From NCBI GenBank assembly GCA_030450535.1, contig JAKDIK010000183.1:1-5798 (forward strand): a stretch of DNA of 5,798 nucleotides, given 5' to 3'. Origin of the DNA: Propionibacteriaceae bacterium. Its GTDB lineage: Bacteria; Actinomycetota; Actinomycetes; Propionibacteriales; Propionibacteriaceae. Numbering within the stretch: position 1 is the stretch's first letter; each line of letters opens with the position of its first letter. Under the pieces are notes generated by a model. That model was given only the letters and a program-made list of their open reading frames with translations, was not told where the DNA came from and did not search any database. Position numbers and translations under genes: made by a program. Positions 1 to 5,798 of the stretch are shown here, in pieces.

Positions 1-322
1 AGTCGGGCAGGTCGTAGCCCAGGGCCTGCAGCTCGGCGATGGCGGCCTTGAGCTGCGGCACCGACGCCGAGATGTTCGGCAGCTTGATGATGTTCGCCTC
101 GGGGGTCTTCGCCAGCTCGCCCAGCTCGGAGAGGTCGTCCGCGACGCGCTGCTCGGCGGGCAGGGCGTCCGCGAAGACGGCCAGGATGCGCCCCGCGAGC
201 GAGATGTCGCGGGTCTCGATCTCGACGCCCGCGCTGCCCGCGAACGCCTGAATCACTGGCAGGAAGGAGTGGGTGGCGAGGAAGGGGGCCTCGTCGGTCC
301 AGGTGTAGATGATCTTGGCCAT
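1..322 (-). CDS. icd: NADP-dependent isocitrate dehydrogenase, monomeric type (N-terminal part, cut by window edge)
   Basis: This enzyme oxidatively decarboxylates isocitrate to 2-oxoglutarate with NADP+ in the cytoplasmic TCA cycle. The 107 visible residues start MAKIIYTWTDEAP and contain ETRDISLAGRI (residues 36-46), a DDLSELGELAKTPEANIIK stretch (62-80) and LPNISASVPQLKAAI (81-95). These are hallmarks of the roughly 740-residue single-chain IDH family, which is unrelated in fold arrangement to the dimeric enzyme. The substrate and cofactor residues lie beyond the left edge, so activity cannot be judged. The ATG at 322 is supported by an AGAGGA-type ribosome binding site about 8 bases upstream and by the canonical N-terminus. 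The reading frame is open to the window edge. A possible -10 element (TAGGCT, 363-368) would give a leader of about 34 bases, but no good -35 accompanies it. The neighbouring citrate synthase supplies the same pathway. Confidence 0.93.
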   Translation of the reverse strand, partial: MAKIIYTWTDEAPFLATHSFLPVIQAFAGSAGVEIETRDISLAGRILAVFADALPAEQRVADDLSELGELAKTPEANIIKLPNISASVPQLKAAIAELQALGYDLPD

Positions 323-741
323 GCTGATCGTCCTCTCGCGGGCGCCGAACGGGTCGGACGCCAGCCTAGGCGCCCGGGGTCAACGCGCGGGGCGGAGAAA
401 GGGCGCCGCCCAACAAACCGGGGGGGCCGCCGCCGACCCGGGCGGGGGAGGCCCTGCGGCTACGGCCGGAGAAGGTGTGACGATTCCAGCCGGGATGGGC
501 CCCCCGACCGTCCCCTCGCCCACGTCACCCAACGAGGTGGCCGTCTGCAGACCGCCGGCGGACGCTGGTCTAACCCATCCATAGCTCTCCCAGCGCGGGA
601 GCGCATATGTCCTTTCTAGTACCCTCAGCAAGCACCCCGCAAGCCCTCCGCGTGTCGTCCACAGGCCGACAGGGGAATTCCACAGGGCAGGTCAGGTCTG
701 TCCACAGTGCATGCCCACACCCTGTGGAAAACCACCCGTGC
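323..741. other. Intergenic region between citrate synthase and isocitrate dehydrogenase
   Basis: No convincing gene is present in these 419 bases. The left part (about 370-470) is very GC-rich, low-complexity sequence. The part near 322 carries the isocitrate dehydrogenase ribosome binding site and a weak candidate -10 (TAGGCT on the minus strand, 363-368). A short imperfect hairpin (CTCCC at 587-591 with GGGAG at 597-601) lies about 140 bases past the citrate synthase stop and has no T-run. The right part (655-731) holds the CCACAG motif cluster listed separately. Short frames here are Pro/Ala/Arg-rich and look like chance. Confidence 0.7.
655..731. promoter_or_regulatory. Cluster of four DnaA-box-like CCACAG motifs
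   Basis: Four nonamer-like sites end in TCCACA: TCGTCCACA (655-663), AATTCCACA (676-684) and CTGTCCACA (698-706) on the plus strand, and TTTTCCACA on the minus strand (731-723). Three of them differ by one base from the actinobacterial DnaA-box form TTGTCCACA; the second differs by three. The CCACAG cores begin at 659, 680 and 702, so the direct copies are 21 and 22 bases apart, about two helical turns, and CCTGTGG follows at 721. The region is not AT-rich and no dnaA or dnaN gene is visible, so this is not a recognisable replication origin. A DnaA-titration or DnaA-responsive control site, or sites for another regulator, are possible. Function is inferred only. Confidence 0.4.
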
Positions 742-2019
<1,278 letters not shown>

Positions 2020-2026
2020 GATCGGC

Positions 2027-2032
2027 ACCTTA
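2027..2032 (-). promoter_or_regulatory. Candidate -10 element of citrate synthase (TAAGGT)
   Basis: TAAGGT on the minus strand fits the actinobacterial -10 form TANNNT and sits exactly seven bases before the ATG at 2019. That spacing would start the transcript at the A of the ATG, giving a leaderless mRNA. The same bases could instead be a Shine-Dalgarno (AAGG, 8 bases from the ATG) on a longer transcript. No TTGACA-like -35 is seen at the proper distance, which is common for this promoter class. The sequence alone cannot separate the two readings. Confidence 0.35.
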
Positions 2033-2122
2033 CGGGGGTGAGGGACGCCGTGGGCGGGTGTCCAGCAGCGGTCACCAGGTCGTAACCGCCGAGTCGCCGC
2101 GTCGTCCCGGGCAGGTGTTCGC

Positions 2123-4594
2123 CTAACAGGCCACGCTCCCGGTGAGCTCGTGCGTACCCGGCCCGACCTCGATCGGCTCGGCCCCGGGCAGAGCCACCAG
2201 CGCGGTCGAGCCCTCCGGCACGGTGACGGTGGCGGTCAGCTCCTGTCCTGAGAGGCGCCAGACGACCTCGATGCGTCCGACGACGGAGTCCAGGGCCGCC
2301 TCGGCCCACGTGATCCCACCGCCGGGGACCGGCCGCACCTCGAACCGCCGCCACCCGGGCTCGATGAGCCGCAGCCCGGCGATGTGGCCGTGGAAGAAGT
2401 CGATGACGCCGCCCTTGGAGTAGTGCGACAGCGACGCCTCCGCGGTGCCGTCGTCGTGGACGCCCTCCCAGTTCTCCCACACGGTGGTGGCCCCTCGGTC
2501 GAGCATGATCAGCCAGCCCGGGTAGTCCCGCTGCTGCAGGACCCGGTAGGCGAGGTCGGCGTGCCCGTGGTCGGCCAGCACCCCGAGCAGCCACGGGGTC
2601 GAGAGGAAGCCGGTACCGAGGTGGTCGCCCGCGTCGTGGACCAGTTCGACGAGCCGCGCCACGGCGTCGTCGGTGTCCTGCTCCGGGATCAGGCCGAGGT
2701 GCAGACCGCGCACGTAGTTGGCCTGGGACTCGTCGGTGGTGAGGCGTCCGTCGCGCCAGAACTCGGTGCGCCACGCGTCGCGCACGCGCTCGGCGAGGCG
2801 GGCGTAGCGCGCGGCGTCGGGGTCGCCGAGCACCTCCAGCGCTCGCGACAGCAGCAGCGCCGAGAGGTGGTAGTAGGCGGTCGCGATGATGCCGTGATCG
2901 TTCATGGGGGACCAGGGGTTCCCGGCCGCCGGTTCGAGCCATTCCCCCCAGTGGAAGCCGGCGTCCCACAGGTAGCGCTCGTGGGGCTGCTCAGGCCCGC
3001 GCCCCTCCCGACTCGGATGCCGGAAGCCACGCGCCACCTTCTCGACGCGGTCGAGCCAGCGCCGCATCATCGGCACGTTGTCGGCGAGGAAGGCCTGATC
3101 GTCGTAGGCGCGGTACAGCTGCCACGGGACGATCGTGCAGGCGTCCCCCCACCCGGCCGAACCCTCGAGGGAGATCTCGTGGCCGGGACCCTCGGGCTCA
3201 GCGGCCGCCGGGGCGACGTTGACCACGACGCCGGTGTCGAATTGCTCGTCGGCGACGGCCCGCAGCCAGGAGCGGCTGAAGCCGCGGACGTCCTCCAGGA
3301 AGGCGGCCGTGCCGACGAAGATTTGGTAGTCGCCGGTGAAGCCGGCACGCTCGCGGGTGGGGCAGTCGGTAGGGACGCCGAGGCTGTTGGCCCGCCAGGT
3401 GTCGTAGGCGACCTGGTGGAAGCGTGTGAGGTCGGGGTCGCTGCACGCGAACCAGCCGGTCCGGGTCAGGTCGGAGCGCACCTCGATGGCGGTCAGGTCG
3501 CCGGGGGCGAGGTCGTCGTCGCGGCCGTCGACGGCCACGTACCGGAAGCCCTTGGAGGAGTGACGCGGCTCGAAGACGTCTCCGGCGACCCCGCGCGAGA
3601 CCACCCGGTCGCGCTGGCCCGGCGACAGCGGCTCGCCGGTCCCGTGCTCCATCGCCGCGAAGGCCGCCATGTCGACGTCCCCATCGGGGTTCACGTGCTC
3701 GGCGTGCAGCAGGGTGGTCTCGGTGCCTTCGGCTCCCAGGTTGGTGAGCCGGACGCGGCCGTTGACGTTGGCCCCGAAGTCGACGATCTGGCGCCCGGAC
3801 GCCAGCCGCGTCACCGACACCGCGGGCAGCTCGCGCGTCGCCCGGACGGGTGGGGCCGGGTCTAGGTCGAGGCGTCCGGCGTCGGTGGTGAGCGGGTCGT
3901 CGGACGCCACGGCGTCGACCCACTCCTCGGCGCCGATCCGGCGCAGGTCGTGGACCTCGCCCTCCATGAGGTCAGCGGCGAGGATCGGCCCGGCCGCCGT
4001 GCGCCACGTGGGATCGGTGACGAGATCGAGCCCCGGCCCGCTCAGGCGCGCGACGAGGGCGGTGCGGTCGCCGAAGCGGTTGGCGGCCCGGGAGTAGCCG
4101 GTCTGGCCGCGGAACCAGCCGTCCGACAGCACGAAGCGGACCTCGTTCTCGCCGGCGGCCAGCATCTCGGCGACCTCGAAGGTCTGCACGTACAGGGTCG
4201 AGTGATAGGCGGACGTGCCCGGTGTGAGCTCACTGTCGCCGACGCGGACGCCGTTGACGAACGCCTCGTAGACGCCGTGGGCGGTGGCGGCCAGGGTCGC
4301 CTCGGCGGGGGCGTGATCGAGGGTCACGGTGGTGACGAACACGTAGGCGGGCCGCTCGGCCTTCGGGGGCACCGCCCCCTCAGGGTAGGTGATCCACCTG
4401 GCCCCCTCGAGCAGCGCGGCTGCGGGCCCGCCGGGCACGTGGCTGCGGTCGTCCCGCGCGGCCCGAACCAGCTCGCCCGGAACCGGCCAGCGGCCCAGCT
4501 CGGGTGCCTCCAGGAACGCGACGCCGTCGGCGTTGACCTTCCTCGCGGGGACGGGTGGCGGGGCGTCGGTGCCGGTCTGCTGCGATGCGATCAT
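2123..4594 (-). CDS. Alpha-L-rhamnosidase, glycoside hydrolase family GH78
   Basis: The 823-residue protein should release terminal alpha-L-rhamnose from glycosides or pectin-type oligosaccharides by the inverting mechanism of GH78. Domain order is: a short N-terminal segment; a beta-sandwich carbohydrate-binding-like domain with AFVNGVRVGDSELTPGTSAY and LSDGWFRGQTGY (about 80-245); a concanavalin-like domain with RQIVDFGANVNGRV and GFRYVAVDG (about 255-370); an (alpha/alpha)6 catalytic barrel (about 375-715); and a C-terminal beta domain starting near PGWRRFEVRPVPGG (746-759). The catalytic region has TDCPTRERAGFTGD (409-422), with Asp410 and probable general acid Glu415, plus GWGDA (481-485), HWGEW (548-552) and VWENWEG (705-711), whose Glu707 may be the base. 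No signal peptide or membrane segment is seen, so it is probably cytoplasmic and acts on imported oligosaccharides. A GGAGG (4600-4604) five bases before the ATG fixes the start. Which rhamnoside it cleaves cannot be told. Confidence 0.93.
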   Translation of the reverse strand: MIASQQTGTDAPPPVPARKVNADGVAFLEAPELGRWPVPGELVRAARDDRSHVPGGPAAALLEGARWITYPEGAVPPKAERPAYVFVTTVTLDHAPAEATLAATAHGVYEAFVNGVRVGDSELTPGTSAYHSTLYVQTFEVAEMLAAGENEVRFVLSDGWFRGQTGYSRAANRFGDRTALVARLSGPGLDLVTDPTWRTAAGPILAADLMEGEVHDLRRIGAEEWVDAVASDDPLTTDAGRLDLDPAPPVRATRELPAVSVTRLASGRQIVDFGANVNGRVRLTNLGAEGTETTLLHAEHVNPDGDVDMAAFAAMEHGTGEPLSPGQRDRVVSRGVAGDVFEPRHSSKGFRYVAVDGRDDDLAPGDLTAIEVRSDLTRTGWFACSDPDLTRFHQVAYDTWRANSLGVPTDCPTRERAGFTGDYQIFVGTAAFLEDVRGFSRSWLRAVADEQFDTGVVVNVAPAAAEPEGPGHEISLEGSAGWGDACTIVPWQLYRAYDDQAFLADNVPMMRRWLDRVEKVARGFRHPSREGRGPEQPHERYLWDAGFHWGEWLEPAAGNPWSPMNDHGIIATAYYHLSALLLSRALEVLGDPDAARYARLAERVRDAWRTEFWRDGRLTTDESQANYVRGLHLGLIPEQDTDDAVARLVELVHDAGDHLGTGFLSTPWLLGVLADHGHADLAYRVLQQRDYPGWLIMLDRGATTVWENWEGVHDDGTAEASLSHYSKGGVIDFFHGHIAGLRLIEPGWRRFEVRPVPGGGITWAEAALDSVVGRIEVVWRLSGQELTATVTVPEGSTALVALPGAEPIEVGPGTHELTGSVAC

Positions 4595-4608
4595 GCGGGC
4601 CTCCGTCG

Positions 4609-4622
4609 TTGGAACCTTTCAA
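4609..4622. promoter_or_regulatory. Candidate LacI-type operator before the rhamnosidase
   Basis: TTGGAACCTTTCAA is an imperfect 14-base palindrome with five of seven paired positions matching (TTG and AA with TT and CAA). It resembles operators of LacI-family sugar regulators, which often have the form TTGNAANNTTNCAA. It lies between the predicted transcription start and the ribosome binding site of the rhamnosidase, where a bound repressor would block transcription. No regulator gene is in the window, so the identification rests on form and position only. Confidence 0.4.
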
Positions 4623-4629
4623 CACCGCA

Positions 4630-4659
4630 ACCCTCTCCCACCAAGGAGGCGTCCGTCAA
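4630..4659 (-). promoter_or_regulatory. Candidate promoter of the rhamnosidase
   Basis: On the minus strand a good -35 hexamer, TTGACG (4659-4654), is followed after 18 bases by GAGGGT (4635-4630), a weak -10 that keeps the conserved A and final T. Transcription would start near 4623, directly at the palindrome at 4609-4622 and about 30 bases before the start codon. The -35 is 31 bases inside the left boundary of the insertion sequence, so this promoter was left intact by the insertion. Confidence 0.4.
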
Positions 4660-4692
4660 ACGCTGGGGCGCCGGTGACGCGACTGACCTGGG

Positions 4693-4717
4693 TGTATTGG
4701 GCCGCGAGGTTGGTGAC
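4693..4717 (+). repeat. Left terminal inverted repeat of the IS481-type element
   Basis: It begins TGTATTGGGCCG and ends GGTTGGTGAC. It matches the inverted complement of 5435-5459 at 20 of 25 positions. The two outer bases GG (4691-4692) also match the right side, so the exact boundary is uncertain by about two bases. Confidence 0.85.
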
Positions 4718-4795
4718 GGTGTCGGTGTTGACGTGAGGAGAACCTGCGGGTTGGGGTGTGGCTTGTCGAAGGTCACATCCAACTCGGAGGTCCTC

Positions 4796-5464
4796 GTGTC
4801 CCACGGTAATGCCCGTTTGAATGTTCATGGTCATCGGCTGCTGGTCGAACGCGTCCGTGGTGAGGGCTGGGCTGTCGCCCATGTCGCGAAGGCGCTAGGG
4901 ATATCCTGGCAGTGCGCTCATCGCTGGCTGGCCCGTGGGGATGCCGGGGGAGAGGCCGGGTTGGTGGACCGCTCCGGCCGGCCCCACACACGATGCCCGT
5001 CACCACCCCGAGCGCGGTGGTCGGCCAGATCATCGCCTGCCGCCTCGAGCACCGGCGTGGCCCCGTGTGGATCGGTGCCGAGCTGGGGATCCCACCTCGG
5101 ACCGTGTCCCGGTCCACGTAGACGTGAAGAAGCTCGGCGGCATCACCTCGATCGAGCGGGTCATGACCGACAACGCGTTCGCCTACCGGCACGGCCGGGC
5201 GTTCGCGGAAGCAGTCACCGAGATCGGTGCCAGGCAGAAGTTCGTCAAGCCCCACTGCCCATGGCAGAACGGCAAGGTCGAACGCTTCAACCGCACCCTG
5301 GCCATCGAGTGGGCCTACCGACACGTGTTCACCAGCAACCAAGCCCGCCGCGACGCCCTTGCCCCATGGCTCGAAACGTACAACAATCAAAGACGCCACA
5401 GCGCACTCGAAGGCCAACCCCCGACCAGCCGACTGTCATTAACCTGTCGGCCCAGTACACCTAG
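4796..5464 (+). pseudogene. IS481-family transposase, frameshifted and internally deleted
   Basis: An intact relative would be a DDE transposase of about 330 residues. Translation begins at GTG 4796 after GGAGG (4786-4790). Segment 1 (4796-4990, 65 residues) holds the helix-turn-helix, including VAHVAKALGISWQCAHRW (residues 27-44) and GEAGLVDRSGRPHT. A shift equivalent to the loss of one base near 4990 moves the reading to segment 2 (4990-5111), with HRRGPVWIGAELGIPPRTVSR. At about 5112 the frame changes again, to VHVDVKKLGGI. By family expectation roughly 40 residues are missing at this join, and a further stretch of about 60 residues is missing in frame between KKLG and GITSIERVMTDN. The catalytic triad survives in VDVKKL (Asp), MTDN (Asp) and KVERFN (Glu), but the core between the first two is gone. 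The tail RRHSALEGQPPTSRLSLTCRP is typical of the family. It is certainly non-functional as a transposase. Confidence 0.9.
5435..5459 (-). repeat. Right terminal inverted repeat of the IS481-type element
   Basis: Read on the minus strand it begins TGTACTGGGCCG and ends GGTTAATGAC, pairing with 4693-4717 at 20 of 25 positions. It overlaps the codons for the transposase C-terminus, as is usual in this family. Its outer end lies 15 bases before the esterase start codon. Confidence 0.85.
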
Positions 5465-5474
5465 AGTCTGGGTC

Positions 5475-5798
5475 ATGAAGGTCTTCACCGAAACCGTGGG
5501 CGACCATGGCGCCCCGCTCACCTGTTACGTGCTCGACGCCTCGCAGGAGATGGCCACGACGGCCGTCCGTCCCGGCGTCCTCGTGCTCCCCGGCGGCGGC
5601 TACAGCTTCACCTCCGACCGCGAGGCCGAGCCCGTCGCGATGGCCTACCTCGCCGAGGGGTTCACCGTGTGTGTCCTGCGTTACTCCACCGGGCCGGACG
5701 CCCCGTGGGACGCCTCCTTCGCCGACGGCCGCGCGGCCCTCGCCTGGATGCGCGAGCACGCCGACGACCTCGCCCTCGACCCCGACCGGATCGCCGCG
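5475..5798 (+). CDS. Alpha/beta hydrolase, acetyl-esterase type (N-terminal part, cut by window edge)
   Basis: The 108 visible residues match the start of the small esterases related to acetyl-xylan esterases and dienelactone hydrolases. The key segment is GVLVLPGGGYSFTSDREAEP (34-53). Its GGGY motif forms the oxyanion hole, and it is followed by a beta-alpha unit ending FTVCVLRYS and by DGRAALAWMREHADDLALDPDRIAA (84-108). In this family that last stretch comes just before the nucleophile elbow GxSxG, which must lie beyond the right edge. No signal peptide is visible, suggesting a cytoplasmic enzyme that removes acetyl or similar esters from sugars. The ATG at 5475 fits the family N-terminus (MKVFTE), but only a poor ribosome binding site precedes it. 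The insertion sequence ends about 15 bases upstream. The gene is divergent from the rhamnosidase, which suggests but does not prove joint use on an acetylated rhamnoside. The substrate is unknown. Confidence 0.85.
   Translation, partial: MKVFTETVGDHGAPLTCYVLDASQEMATTAVRPGVLVLPGGGYSFTSDREAEPVAMAYLAEGFTVCVLRYSTGPDAPWDASFADGRAALAWMREHADDLALDPDRIAA

Larger units (their letters stand above)
4693..5459 (+). mobile_element. Degenerate IS481-family insertion sequence
   Basis: The element is bounded by imperfect terminal inverted repeats that begin 5'-TGTA and encloses a broken IS481-type transposase on the plus strand. At about 767 bases it is short for the family (roughly 1 kb or more). The difference fits the coding sequence lost in two internal deletions. 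The outer flanks, CCTGGG (4687-4692) and CCTAGA (5460-5465), match at four of six bases and may be a worn target-site duplication; IS481 members often target CTAG-like sites. It sits between the divergent rhamnosidase and esterase genes. It cannot move by itself unless an intact relative elsewhere in the genome supplies transposase. Confidence 0.85.

Noticed and set aside
584..604. Hairpin as a transcription terminator for citrate synthase
   Set aside because: The stem is five pairs plus an interrupted extension, there is no T-run, and it lies about 140 bases past the stop codon. The support is too weak to annotate.
460..606. 48-codon minus-strand frame from ATG 606 with an AAGGA three bases upstream
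   Set aside because: The product is Arg/Pro-rich with no recognisable motif, the ribosome-site spacing is too short, and it lies in biased GC-rich intergenic sequence.
655..731. Replication origin
   Set aside because: There are only four weak box-like sites, no AT-rich unwinding region, and no dnaA, dnaN or rpmH gene nearby.
2043..2063. Stem-loop downstream of the rhamnosidase
   Set aside because: On the transcribed minus strand the central pair becomes an A-C mismatch and no T-run follows, so a terminator is not supported.
2384..3865. Long open frame on the plus strand opposite the rhamnosidase
   Set aside because: It is an antisense shadow. The minus-strand frame carries clear GH78 motifs throughout, and the plus frame has low-complexity composition.
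4985..5000. Programmed -1 frameshift in the transposase
   Set aside because: There is no slippery A or G run at the shift point, and IS481-family transposases are normally single frames. Two further lesions downstream point to decay.
3950..5464. Plus-strand frame running from the rhamnosidase into the insertion element
   Set aside because: Only the part from 4796 to about 4990 reads as transposase. The upstream part is an antisense shadow and the downstream part is out of frame.

Overview
The window is high-GC DNA with GC-rich third codon positions, long antisense shadow frames and actinobacterial-looking proteins: a monomeric-type isocitrate dehydrogenase, a 425-residue citrate synthase and an IS481-family transposase. 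A high-GC actinobacterium is the safest call. A relative of Propionibacteriaceae or a soil genus is possible, but the sequence alone does not settle it.

Layout, left to right. (1) Positions 1-322, minus strand: the first 107 residues of an NADP-dependent monomeric isocitrate dehydrogenase, cut by the window edge. (2) Positions 323-741: a 419-base intergenic stretch whose right part holds four CCACAG-type motifs resembling weak DnaA boxes, about 19-22 bases apart. (3) Positions 742-2019, minus: citrate synthase, with a perfect TANNNT -10 element seven bases before its ATG, so it may be leaderless. (4) Positions 2123-4594, minus: a cytoplasmic GH78 alpha-L-rhamnosidase, preceded by a candidate promoter and a LacI-like imperfect palindrome. 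(5) Positions 4693-5459: a decayed IS481-family element with both terminal inverted repeats still visible. Its transposase is broken by one frameshift and two internal deletions. (6) Positions 5475-5798, plus: the start of an alpha/beta hydrolase of the acetyl-esterase type, cut by the right window edge.

How the parts relate. Two consecutive TCA-cycle enzymes, citrate synthase and isocitrate dehydrogenase, lie next to each other in the same direction but are separated by enough sequence to have their own promoters. The rhamnosidase and the esterase are divergent and would suit breakdown of an acetylated, rhamnose-containing glycan or glycoside. Without the insertion element they would be separated by only about 110 bases and could have shared a control region. 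The element now sits about 15 bases before the esterase ATG and has replaced its upstream region. The remnant transposase frame runs without a stop into the esterase.

I see no clear new biological system. The most checkable leads are the regularly spaced DnaA-box-like cluster and the esterase 5' end rebuilt by the insertion sequence.
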